A stretch of 39,815 nt of DNA, taken from Spirochaetaceae bacterium. Lineage in GTDB: Bacteria > Spirochaetota > Spirochaetia > Treponematales > Breznakiellaceae. Positions 1 through 7,486 of the stretch are shown one piece after another; the stretch's first letter is position 1, and every line of letters starts with the position of its first letter. The stretch is from contig JAISIL010000025.1 of NCBI GenBank assembly GCA_031262035.1, positions 1 to 39,815 on the forward strand, given 5' to 3'. The translations under genes and the position numbers were made by a program. The notes under the pieces were generated by a model. It saw nothing but the letters and a program-made list of their open reading frames with translations, was not told where the DNA came from and searched no databases.

Positions 1-1
1 T

Positions 2-352
2 GAAGTTAATGATCAAAATATCCTTGGATGCGCATATTCTGATGGATATGTGCCACTAGAACGTAATGGCACAGACACTTGTGAAGTTTTTTATTCATTG
101 GAACTACCTGACTATACAAAGTCTGCATACTGGCATAAAATGGCAGCTGATAATGGTAAACAACATAGTCAAATACATCTGGCTGATTACTACCTAGAAG
201 GTAAAGGTGTAGAAAAAGATATTAATCAAGCGTTGTTGTATCTTGTAAAAGCGACACAAGGTAATGATGAATATTGGTGCAATTCTGCGAAAAATAAAAT
301 TAAGGATATAACTGGTATGAGTTATGAGCAGTTTGTATTAAAGCATAGTTGA
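2..352 (+). CDS. Sel1-like repeat protein, C-terminal part (5' end outside window)
   Basis: The frame is open from the left edge of the window and closes at 352, so this is the C-terminal piece of a longer gene. Residues such as AYWHKMAADNG, a stretch reading LADYYLEGKGVEKDINQALL and YLVKATQGN fit the alpha-alpha repeat of the Sel1/SLR family, which makes solenoid scaffolds for protein contacts. About two repeats are visible, followed by a short non-repeat tail. A GTG at 50 could serve as a start but no convincing ribosome site precedes it, and homologous-looking sequence continues upstream. Its partner and role cannot be told from this piece. Confidence 0.75.
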   Translation, partial: EVNDQNILGCAYSDGYVPLERNGTDTCEVFYSLELPDYTKSAYWHKMAADNGKQHSQIHLADYYLEGKGVEKDINQALLYLVKATQGNDEYWCNSAKNKIKDITGMSYEQFVLKHS

Positions 353-404
353 TTAATAGCATTATAAAGGTTTTTTGAATTTGACAATTGATTAAGGTTT
401 GAAC

Positions 405-433
405 ATGCCAGCGGACATTCTTCCGCCAAGGTT
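405..433. repeat. Short hairpin repeat, copy 1
   Basis: A 5-bp stem (gcgga 411-415, tccgc 422-426) is followed by caaggttt. Nearly the same string recurs at 777-807, so this is a small dispersed hairpin repeat. It lies in the leader between the Sel1 gene and the 64-aa gene. No function can be assigned. Confidence 0.5.
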
Positions 434-500
434 TCTGTGCCAGGAAACCAGAATAAAAATACCTGTTGATTGGCAATAGATACAGGAAAGGAGGAAGATT

Positions 501-695
501 ATGAGAGAAATTTATGCAGAAGTCAGAGGCGCATGCCCATTCTGGAATGGCGAATTGCGATGCAGGCTCTCCGACTCGATAGAGTCTACCGGCACTATCG
601 ACTATAACTGCAAATCAGACACCAACTGCAAATCCTGCGCCAACTATGAGGCTTGGAAAAGCGGACGGAGTTATACAGATGTAGTGGCCAGGTAA
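501..695 (+). CDS. Small cysteine-rich hypothetical protein (64 aa)
   Basis: A strong ribosome site (aaaggagg, 487-494) precedes the ATG, which supports a real gene despite the 64-codon length. The product is soluble, with no signal peptide or membrane segment. It carries five cysteines spread as C12, C21, C37, C43 and C46, the last pair as a CKSC motif, which suggests metal binding or a small zinc-stabilised fold. I do not recognise the family. It sits alone between two copies of a hairpin repeat and 218 bases ahead of a zinc-ribbon gene. Confidence 0.6.
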   Translation: MREIYAEVRGACPFWNGELRCRLSDSIESTGTIDYNCKSDTNCKSCANYEAWKSGRSYTDVVAR

Positions 696-776
696 GGTAG
701 GAATCTCATGTGGCTAAAGTGAGATGATGTAGCTTTACAATGGAGGCACGGATAGTAGCTGTGCGTCAGTATTGGA

Positions 777-807
777 ATATGCCGGCGGACATTTTTCCGC
801 CAAAGGT
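777..807. repeat. Short hairpin repeat, copy 2
   Basis: This matches copy 1 at 405-433: stem gcgga 785-789 with tccgc 796-800, then caaaggttt. It directly abuts the larger palindromic element at 811-892. Confidence 0.5.
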
Positions 808-810
808 TTA

Positions 811-892
811 TTAACCGCGAACCTCACGAACTCCGCGAACAATTCCATGATTGCGCTAAGCCGTTCGCGTGGTTGGCGTGGTTCGCGGTTAA
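811..892. repeat. Palindromic interspersed element, family A, full copy
   Basis: Arms 811-840 and 863-892 are imperfect reverse complements. Each arm is built of short quasi-repeats of the type cgcgaac/cacgaac starting ttaaccgcgaac. A half copy of the same family (one arm only) is at 19873-19902. The element occupies most of the gap before the zinc-ribbon gene at 914, so transcripts reading through would form a long hairpin. The rest of 696-910 holds nothing else I can recognise. Confidence 0.7.
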
Positions 893-913
893 ATTAAAGA
901 TGGAGGTAAACTT

Positions 914-1471
914 ATGAATGAAAATGATAAGATATCTAACGACACTGAGCAAGGCTACAAGATTAAATGCGCCGGATGCGGGAATATATTTTATGTCATG
1001 AACATAGACACAAAATATAACACTGACTACGAATGTCCGCAATGCAAAAAACATACGCATCTCATATTCTTCGGAACTTGCCCGGACTGTCGTGAGAAAG
1101 TCGGATTTGGCGAATATTCATGGTCACAGGTTGCACAGAGCATAGGAAAGATTGCGCTGAAGGGAGCTTTGCATCATGGTATTGGGGATGTTATGAAAGG
1201 CATAAAAACAATAACTGATAATATCCCCACCGCAAAGTATGGCGGCGTCTGCCCGCAGTGTAATAATTATTATATCGAATGCGTCAATTGCAAGCAGGTG
1301 GTGCCGTTTCCTAAAAAAGGTGATATACAAACGGTTGTCCAATGCGAAAAATGCGGTTCAAAAATGCGGAGACCTATTGACGAGGTAAAAAAGATTGGTG
1401 CAGCCGCTTTAGACGGCGCAAAGGTAGCAAATAATAAATTTTTCGGATTAGGTGCCAGGGGGAGTGTTTAA
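914..1471 (+). CDS. Multi-zinc-ribbon protein (185 aa)
   Basis: The ATG follows a good ribosome site (tggagg, 901-906). The protein has several CxxC knuckles: CAGC near residue 19, CPQC near 42, CPDC near 56, CPQC near 113, CVNC near 123 and CEKC near 144, which can pair into about three zinc ribbons. Between the first and second groups is an alanine/glycine/isoleucine-rich helix (about residues 70-100) that could be amphipathic. Zinc-ribbon arrays are also found in the proteins of the kinase locus starting at 3018, so a link is possible, but an intervening minus-strand nuclease locus separates them. No enzymatic motif is seen. Confidence 0.7.
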   Translation: MNENDKISNDTEQGYKIKCAGCGNIFYVMNIDTKYNTDYECPQCKKHTHLIFFGTCPDCREKVGFGEYSWSQVAQSIGKIALKGALHHGIGDVMKGIKTITDNIPTAKYGGVCPQCNNYYIECVNCKQVVPFPKKGDIQTVVQCEKCGSKMRRPIDEVKKIGAAALDGAKVANNKFFGLGARGSV

Positions 1472-1505
1472 TCAGAATGGGTTATGATAGGTTTATTGCT
1501 CTGAC

Positions 1506-1544
1506 TTACTTGGCGTCGTCCCAATTCCATTCTGCACTCAACAT
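1506..1544 (-). pseudogene. Truncated fourth copy of the Rpn tail
   Basis: Twelve codons (MLSAEWNWDDAK) then TAA. This matches the beginning of the two complete tail mini-genes and of the tail inside the nuclease. It starts 3 bases after the stop of the previous copy, with the same AAGGT-type site just upstream. It may be the remnant of another duplication, or simply the break point of the array. Confidence 0.65.
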
Positions 1545-1547
1545 GGC

Positions 1548-1742
1548 TTACCTTGCGGAAAGATGCTGGGAGCCTTCGATGGACGAAAGTCTATCTGCCA
1601 AGATCTCCCTAAGTTCATCAAGCGAATACCCGGAGTTGATAAGGTTAATAACATCTCGAATCTCTTCATCTCTGGCTCGCCCACCCGCTTCTTTCTGCCA
1701 AACACGCTTGGCATCATCCCAATTCCATTCTGCGGTTAACAT
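1548..1742 (-). CDS. Stand-alone Rpn C-terminal tail, copy 3 (64 aa)
   Basis: The product begins MLTAEWNWDDAKRVWQKEAG, the same opening as the nuclease tail at 2189, then diverges into a helical charged stretch ending RLSSIEGSQHLSAR. It starts 3 bases after the stop of copy 2, with AAGGTGA overlapping that stop, so translation is probably coupled. Copy 3 and copy 2 share the ending (LSS.E.SQ.LSAR) but differ in the middle, as expected for diverging cassettes. In E. coli Rpn systems short C-terminal proteins made from within the nuclease gene neutralise the toxic nuclease; a similar role here is inference. Confidence 0.65.
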   Translation of the reverse strand: MLTAEWNWDDAKRVWQKEAGGRARDEEIRDVINLINSGYSLDELREILADRLSSIEGSQHLSAR

Positions 1743-1745
1743 GGC

Positions 1746-1952
1746 TCACCTTGCTGAAAGATACTGGGAGCTTTCGGTAGATGAAAGCCTTTCGGAAAAG
1801 ATTTTCAACAGGTCATCTGTTGTATGGCCTGATTTGATTAGATCAATAACATTACGTGCGTCTTCTTGCCGAGCTTGCTTTCTCGCGTTCTCCCCTGCCT
1901 CTTTTTGCCAAACACGCTTGGCATCGTCCCAGTTCCATTCTGCGGTTAACAT
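1746..1952 (-). CDS. Stand-alone Rpn C-terminal tail, copy 2 (68 aa)
   Basis: ATG at 1952 follows GGAGGTGG (1958-1965), a near-perfect Shine-Dalgarno site. The roughly 45 bases upstream are homologous to the stretch upstream of the internal ATG at 2189 in the nuclease gene, so the duplicated unit carried its own ribosome site. The product opens MLTAEWNWDDAKRVWQKEAG and continues as a charged helical chain. A GTG at 1961 is also in frame but overlaps the ribosome site. The copy lies 45 bases after the nuclease stop and is probably cotranscribed with it. Confidence 0.7.
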   Translation of the reverse strand: MLTAEWNWDDAKRVWQKEAGENARKQARQEDARNVIDLIKSGHTTDDLLKIFSERLSSTESSQYLSAR

Positions 1953-1957
1953 ATTTA

Positions 1958-1965
1958 CCACCTCC
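1958..1965 (-). promoter_or_regulatory. Shine-Dalgarno site of tail copy 2
   Basis: GGAGGTGG on the minus strand, followed by TAAAT and the ATG at 1952. It matches the site at 2195-2202 inside the nuclease gene. Confidence 0.7.
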
Positions 1966-1997
1966 GATCCGTGTTCAAGTAAAATGGATTTAAACTT

Positions 1998-2927
1998 TCA
2001 GTTTCGTCTACCGAGGTTTGTAATAACTTCAAGAGGCATCTTTAATTCTTTCGAGATATTCTCAGGGGTAATACCATACTTGAGCATGATTCCAATATCC
2101 TCCTCACGAGCCTGCCTCCTTGCATCCTCACCCGCTTCTTTCTGCCAGACATATTTGGCGTCGTCCCAGTTCCATTCTGCTATTAACATATTTATCACCT
2201 CCGATCCGTGCTCAAGGAGAAAATCCTTGAGTTTATTATTTTTTATACACCATTGTACTGCTTTTTTCATGGTCTCGGCTTTACCTGCGTCGTCCAGTTT
2301 TGATACGCCTAATTCAGATTTCAAATCCTCTCTATACTCCCGCACCTTTTCAACGAGGGCACTGTATCCTGTCAGGTTCTGGCTACGTAAAATAATATCA
2401 TTGTTGTGTCCTTGGTTAATATTGAATATCTTCACTGTTATTTCAAGCGAGGGGTATTCTGATTCATGCAAACCAGCACTAACTTTTAAGGGCATTCCCT
2501 CAGGAAAAGATTCAGAAAGCCGCATCAGCGATTCATCCGGGTACCAATCTGTGCCATTGTATAGCACGATGAACTCTGGCCGAGGTATCTTAATCTGGTG
2601 TTCCGAATATATTTCATCTTTTCCAAACTCCATGCTGTTGATTATCTTCTCATATATGCGGGAGATATACAGTAGCATTCTCAGTGCCATATTTGGGTTG
2701 ATTGTGCTCTGGTGCTCTATTAATACTACAAGCTTGTCGCCTATCTCGAATGAGACATCGTTCATTCTGTCCATAAATATGGCGTCCTCAAGGGTGTCTA
2801 TTTTAATGTTGACCTCTTTAGGGATAGTTGTCCCCTCAAGGGCGCCGTATAGCTCACGCAAAACCTCGGTATCATGCCCAAAGAGGAGGGTAAAAACGCT
2901 GTCTTTGTATTTTTTGTTCACATTCAT
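1998..2927 (-). CDS. Rpn-family PD-(D/E)XK nuclease / recombination-promoting transposase-like protein
   Basis: Rpn proteins are PD-(D/E)XK DNA endonucleases; E. coli members promote RecA-independent recombination and are toxic antiphage factors. Numbering from the upstream ATG at 2933, the catalytic core is visible as N-D59-V..., then IE73HQ75 (the D...ExQ variant), followed by the family stretch NPNMALRMLLYISRIYE. The middle part contains PRPEFIVLYNGT, also typical. The last 63 residues form a separate tail starting MLIAEWNWDDAK at base 2189. I chose the second ATG (2927) because the -10 hexamer ends directly at 2934, which puts transcription start on or next to it; the first ATG (2933) would lie upstream of the transcript. 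The gene heads an array of duplicated tails. Confidence 0.85.
   Translation of the reverse strand: MNVNKKYKDSVFTLLFGHDTEVLRELYGALEGTTIPKEVNIKIDTLEDAIFMDRMNDVSFEIGDKLVVLIEHQSTINPNMALRMLLYISRIYEKIINSMEFGKDEIYSEHQIKIPRPEFIVLYNGTDWYPDESLMRLSESFPEGMPLKVSAGLHESEYPSLEITVKIFNINQGHNNDIILRSQNLTGYSALVEKVREYREDLKSELGVSKLDDAGKAETMKKAVQWCIKNNKLKDFLLEHGSEVINMLIAEWNWDDAKYVWQKEAGEDARRQAREEDIGIMLKYGITPENISKELKMPLEVITNLGRRN
2195..2202 (-). promoter_or_regulatory. Internal Shine-Dalgarno site within the nuclease gene
   Basis: GGAGGTGA on the minus strand sits inside the coding sequence, followed by TAAAT and an in-frame ATG at 2189. Eight matches to the anti-Shine-Dalgarno at suitable spacing would drive a 63-residue product identical to the nuclease tail. 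Confidence 0.7.
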
Positions 2928-2933
2928 ACTCAT

Positions 2934-2962
2934 AGTATATCAAATTATTGGAGAAAAGGCAA
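2934..2962 (-). promoter_or_regulatory. Sigma-70 type promoter of the Rpn nuclease gene
   Basis: Minus strand: TTGCCT (2957-2962), 17-base spacer, TATACT (2934-2939). Transcription would start about 2927, the second ATG of the gene, giving a leaderless message. Confidence 0.65.
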
Positions 2963-3017
2963 GAGGTTATCTAAGAAATATAAAGAAAATAGATACAAAG
3001 GAAGGTAAAACAATACC

Positions 3018-6000
3018 ATGGAAACACAGATACTAAACAACACTACGGCGCAGATTGAAGAAGCTGCTTTAAATGACCGGCAGAATCAGCTTGCCATTCC
3101 TTCGGCGGACCTTTTGCAGGCCGGGGAAGCGGTAAACGGTTGGACTATCAGTGAAAAACTCAAGACTGATTCCGGCGAGGCGGAAATCTATCTTTGCAAG
3201 AAAGACAAAGATATTGCCATATTCAAGTATTACTACAATAAAAAACCAAAGCTTGAAGTAATGAAAAAGCTCAAAGCACTAAATCAGCCTAATATCATCG
3301 AATTGATTGAATATGGTAACTACAACAATCGTTTTTATGAGGTGCAGGAATACGCCGAAGGCGGCTCACTTGACTCGAAGACGCCCGATGGTTCCTGGGT
3401 CTATCTGCCACTTAAGGAGGATGATGCGGCAGAGGTGGTGAAGGAGACGATTGAGGCTTTCAAGGCTTGCCATGATGCGGGCATCATTCATCGCGATATA
3501 AAGCCGGGAAATCTTTTCTATAAGACAAAGGAGCGCCAGGGAGTTTTAGTCGGCGATTTCGGAATTTCAAGTTCTTTCGATGTTGAAGATGGGATGAGTA
3601 AGCATCTGACGCAGAGTAACGACAAGACAATCGGCTTTGCCGCGCCCGAGGTTTTTTCGAGCGTTATCGGAAAGGAGATGGATTATTACTCGCTAGGAGT
3701 AACACTGTGGATGCTACTCACAGGTAAGGAGCCTTTTGTTAATGAGAAAGGCCAGCCACTTTCCGATGCACAGATTACACTTGACACTGTGCAGGGTAAA
3801 ACAGTAACACATCTATTGGAGCGTTCAAGCGAACTTAGCACACGAATGAAAACTTTGATACAAGGTCTGATGATTGTGCGTCATGATAAGCGCTGGGGGT
3901 ATAACGAGGTAAGTAAGTTTCTTGCAGGTGAGGATGTGCCGCTATTTAATGAGGTTCGGGAATTTCCTACTGATATAGATCTTGCCGGTCACACTTGCTC
4001 CTCATACCTTGAAATTGCTCAAGCTTTGCTTACAAGGGAAGATGCTGTCAGTCAATATTTTTACCAGGGTCGTCTTGTTCGTGAGCTTGTAAAATTTAAT
4101 GACAAACTTGCCGATGCACTTTCTGATTTAATTGATGAATATAACGACCCAAATGATAAATCAAAACTAATAAAAGGGCTGGTGTTTGCCGCATGCAAAA
4201 TAAGCCCTGCTGTCCCCTTCCCTATTGGAAAGAATAGTGACGAAGAAGAAAAAGCGGTGAGCGGCCTTCGTGATATAGCTGATTATATCGAGAGCGACCC
4301 TGTTCTTATAATGCCTTTCTTGCGTGATGAAACAAAGGGCCTTTACTATTTTCTTGAAGCAGTAGGCGCCGGAGACAATGCAGAGAAAATACTTGAGATT
4401 GCAAAATCTTCAAGCGGCGAAATTCGTGGCAGAAAGCGTATACTTGTTGCAATGAATGGTAATAAAATAAAGCCTTTTGAAGATGGCACAAACAATAATA
4501 TAGTATTAGAAAAGATAGAGGACTTGGATAAATTACCTGACTATCTGCAAACACGCATTTTACTCTTTATCCAAAAAAAGCAAGGTTTGATTTCAGCCTG
4601 GATAGAAAACCTGACAGGTCGCAATCTTGACTTATGGCTTACAAAGTATCAGAATCAGAAAGATAAACTCCTTGCCTGGGGTGAATGGAAGTATTTCAGG
4701 CTTTTCCTTGAAGGAAAGGATGTGCAGAAAAATACGAAGTTTAGTGTAGAGAAAGACGATCAGAAGTTGTGGGGATTGAAAGATGCATTTAACAATGAAT
4801 TATTACCTGCAATCTGGTTGGATATTAACGAAGAATCAATAGCTGGCAAGTTTATTGTTTGCCAAAAGGACTATAAATGGCAATTGATAGATTCTAAAGG
4901 CACTGGTATTCTGCCACCTGAATACAGCAGTATGGAAATTTTTAATGAAGAATTTGGGCAATACAAGGTGCAAAAAGATGGTATTTGGCAGATTGTCGAT
5001 GATAATGGTAATAGCATTTATGAATCGAAAGAAAAAATCAATGTGTATGCTTCTGCAACCAATCCATTTGATGTAATCACTGAGGGCACGCGCTATCTTC
5101 TTTCGGCAGATTTCCAGGTAATAAAGAAAGCAGATAAAATTGCTGTAGCTGATTATGGGAAGAATACCAAGCCTGCCAATAATACTGTATGGCTTAAAGA
5201 CGGCACAGACTGCTATTGTTGTGATGGACAGGGGAATAATGTGAAAAGTATACCATACACTGATTTTGAAATTCAAAATATATCTGTGTGGGTGCAAGTG
5301 CAAAATAATAAATTTGGTTTGGCAGCTCCTGACGGGGAAATTATATTAGACTGTGTCTATGATGATTATGTATATTGCGGTGAAATAAATGATGTGCCTT
5401 ATGCCGCCTTAAAGAAAGCCAATGATTTTGTAATTTATAAATTTATTGATCATGGTATTATTCCAAGGGAATTGCACAAGATTGTTTATGAAAACGGTAA
5501 ATATGTATTATCCCATGACAATGCAAAAAGCATTCAAGTGGATTATATTTGTGATATTACCGAAAAAGCTGAACATATTTACACAAGTAAGCATTACGCC
5601 AATTTTGTTTACAAACACTGTCTTTACGGTTTTGCGGACAATGAGCTAATTTGCCTTGATATAGATTCTCTTAAAGACACACCTCGAAATAAACTGTTTA
5701 GTGGCGAGGAAGAAATGTTTTATAAGCATATTGATACGATTGCGTTATGGAAAAAGGTTCATACACTTAAGAAAGCCGGCAATATTATTGAAATGAATAA
5801 AACAGTGGATCGCTGCTGGAAAATCTTTGCCACTTCCTATTTTAACGCTGAACACCAGGAAATCCCTGCAGATTATGAAACGGCAAAACGCCTCTTATGG
5901 TTCATAAAACCTGATAATACTGAGGGGCTTGAAAATGAATTTTGGTATTATGAAGCACAAAAAGCAAAATGTTGTGAAATGCTCAAAGACCATAAAAATG

Positions 6001-6350
6001 CTGTTATGTTTTATGAAGATGCTATAAAAAGAAATAAGACAAAAGATAATACTGACCATGAATTAGAAAAGGCTTATTGTTGGTTGGGCTTAAGTTATCG
6101 GGGATTAAATGATTATAAGAATGCTCTTGTTTGTTTTGATAAAGCCCTGGAGTTTGATCCGGAAGAATATAGTAATTTGAAACTAAAAGGGCAAACTCTT
6201 ATAGACCTTAATAAATTTCCGGAAGCTATAGGGCATTGTAATATGGTATTGGATATGCATAAATTTGGTGGAAATATGGAACAATCATTTCATAGTTTAC
6301 GCAGCGAGGCATACAGTAAACTTGGTATGAAAGATAAAGGTGGTGTATGA
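3018..6350 (+). CDS. Ser/Thr protein kinase with WG-like and TPR regions (1110 aa)
   Basis: This is a Hanks-type kinase that would phosphorylate Ser/Thr on partner proteins. In order: a short N-terminal tail; kinase domain about 42-320 with K70 (beta-3 lysine), HRD 158-160, K162, N165, DFG 180-182 and APE 209-211, so all catalytic residues are present; a helical region about 320-590 shared with kinase 2 at 13439; a WG-repeat-like region about 610-830 (for example KWQLIDSKG, GIWQIVDDNG, KFGLAAPDGE); and TPR-like repeats about 975-1095. No transmembrane segment is seen, so it is cytoplasmic, unlike PknB-type receptors. It overlaps the next gene by 4 bases (ATGA). The ATG is preceded by ggaagg about 12 bases away. 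No convincing promoter was found in the 84 bases between it and the divergent nuclease gene. Confidence 0.9.
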   Translation: METQILNNTTAQIEEAALNDRQNQLAIPSADLLQAGEAVNGWTISEKLKTDSGEAEIYLCKKDKDIAIFKYYYNKKPKLEVMKKLKALNQPNIIELIEYGNYNNRFYEVQEYAEGGSLDSKTPDGSWVYLPLKEDDAAEVVKETIEAFKACHDAGIIHRDIKPGNLFYKTKERQGVLVGDFGISSSFDVEDGMSKHLTQSNDKTIGFAAPEVFSSVIGKEMDYYSLGVTLWMLLTGKEPFVNEKGQPLSDAQITLDTVQGKTVTHLLERSSELSTRMKTLIQGLMIVRHDKRWGYNEVSKFLAGEDVPLFNEVREFPTDIDLAGHTCSSYLEIAQALLTREDAVSQYFYQGRLVRELVKFNDKLADALSDLIDEYNDPNDKSKLIKGLVFAACKISPAVPFPIGKNSDEEEKAVSGLRDIADYIESDPVLIMPFLRDETKGLYYFLEAVGAGDNAEKILEIAKSSSGEIRGRKRILVAMNGNKIKPFEDGTNNNIVLEKIEDLDKLPDYLQTRILLFIQKKQGLISAWIENLTGRNLDLWLTKYQNQKDKLLAWGEWKYFRLFLEGKDVQKNTKFSVEKDDQKLWGLKDAFNNELLPAIWLDINEESIAGKFIVCQKDYKWQLIDSKGTGILPPEYSSMEIFNEEFGQYKVQKDGIWQIVDDNGNSIYESKEKINVYASATNPFDVITEGTRYLLSADFQVIKKADKIAVADYGKNTKPANNTVWLKDGTDCYCCDGQGNNVKSIPYTDFEIQNISVWVQVQNNKFGLAAPDGEIILDCVYDDYVYCGEINDVPYAALKKANDFVIYKFIDHGIIPRELHKIVYENGKYVLSHDNAKSIQVDYICDITEKAEHIYTSKHYANFVYKHCLYGFADNELICLDIDSLKDTPRNKLFSGEEEMFYKHIDTIALWKKVHTLKKAGNIIEMNKTVDRCWKIFATSYFNAEHQEIPADYETAKRLLWFIKPDNTEGLENEFWYYEAQKAKCCEMLKDHKNAVMFYEDAIKRNKTKDNTDHELEKAYCWLGLSYRGLNDYKNALVCFDKALEFDPEEYSNLKLKGQTLIDLNKFPEAIGHCNMVLDMHKFGGNMEQSFHSLRSEAYSKLGMKDKGGV

Positions 6351-7486
6351 TGAAAATCAAATGCGAATTATGCGGACATGAAACAACAGTCTCCGATGAT
6401 ATGGGCATGTGTTGCATGGAATGCGGCGCTACATTTAATGAGCAGGTAAAAAGTGCTGCCTTGTCAAAAATACATGCAGAAGCTACAAAGAATGCCGCCA
6501 AGATAAAAAAGGCGCAGGAACGTTCAAAGGCACTAACAAAAAATATTGTGTTCTCTATCCCCTACATTATAAGCCTTTTTGTAGCCTTAAGCGGCGTCTT
6601 TATTTTATTAAGCAGGTCTACACGCCTTAATCTTGATGGCAGTCTGACATTGATTTTATACATAACGGCAGGCATTTTAGCTGTTGCCGGTATAACTATT
6701 GGTTTATTAAATCATTTTAAACAAGTATATTTTTCTCTTGTCTATTGGTCGATAGCATTTGCGGCACTGCTTTTCTTTTATGAATTGATTAATTATATAT
6801 CATATGATAAGCTTCCCAGCATCCTTGGACTAAGTGCTAGCGTTTCGAATACTGTGGCTATTATTGAGGTAATGGTTGTAATGCCGCTTATGCTTACAGT
6901 AGTTGGAACATATTTACTACGTGCAAAAGGTTTTTTTATCGGCCTTGCAATTGGAATTGCTGCACTTGTATTTTTATCAAAACAATTTACATCTTTTGAA
7001 TCTGAAATTAAGTGGATGACAATACTATTGGTATTAATATCAGCGCTTACTATCGTTATATATACATTTTCAATTAGACGTTTGGACACATCCCTTATAC
7101 CCATTACAGCAATTCTGGGCGCTTTGCTTATTGCGTTCACAGCGTTTTTAGTAAATCAAAACCCACTTATAGTTCAGAAAATATGGACAGGTAAGATTCA
7201 AATAAATTCATCAGCAACTGAAGAACCAATTAATTTCATAGAAGAACCATTTAGCCACGAAGTATCCACTGGCGATGGCTCAACGCTCAGCCTGAAAGAA
7301 ACACCTCTTGCAGGAAGCGCAATCGTAACGCGCATGGCCGAAGGGACAGATGTCCGGCTGTTAGAAACAGGCGGTGAGGACACAATTGACGGTATTGACG
7401 GCAACTGGGTCCGGGTAGGAACAGAAGATGGCGATGAAGGCTGGTGTTTCTCCGGATATTTACAGGAATTGGGAGATGGTGAATAG
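6347..7486 (+). CDS. Zinc-ribbon, multi-pass membrane protein with C-terminal SH3-like domain (379 aa)
   Basis: The N terminus is a zinc ribbon (C6xxC9 and C23xxC26), followed by a lysine/alanine-rich helix about 33-62 that looks like a coiled coil. About seven hydrophobic segments follow between residues 66 and 270. The last ~70 residues (about 305-372) look like a bacterial SH3 domain, with VRLLETG, NWVRVG and GWCFSGYL. With an odd number of membrane segments the zinc ribbon would be cytoplasmic and the SH3 domain outside, where this fold often binds cell-wall peptide. It could tie the kinase locus to an envelope signal. It starts within the kinase stop (ATGA) and ends directly before the AAA+ gene. 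The topology is my reading, not a computed prediction. Confidence 0.75.
   Translation: MMKIKCELCGHETTVSDDMGMCCMECGATFNEQVKSAALSKIHAEATKNAAKIKKAQERSKALTKNIVFSIPYIISLFVALSGVFILLSRSTRLNLDGSLTLILYITAGILAVAGITIGLLNHFKQVYFSLVYWSIAFAALLFFYELINYISYDKLPSILGLSASVSNTVAIIEVMVVMPLMLTVVGTYLLRAKGFFIGLAIGIAALVFLSKQFTSFESEIKWMTILLVLISALTIVIYTFSIRRLDTSLIPITAILGALLIAFTAFLVNQNPLIVQKIWTGKIQINSSATEEPINFIEEPFSHEVSTGDGSTLSLKETPLAGSAIVTRMAEGTDVRLLETGGEDTIDGIDGNWVRVGTEDGDEGWCFSGYLQELGDGE

Noticed and set aside
1477-3036. 519-codon plus-strand open frame
   Set aside because: It is antisense to the Rpn nuclease and its tail array; the product is serine-rich and repeats only because the tails repeat. The minus strand has the motifs, promoter and ribosome sites.
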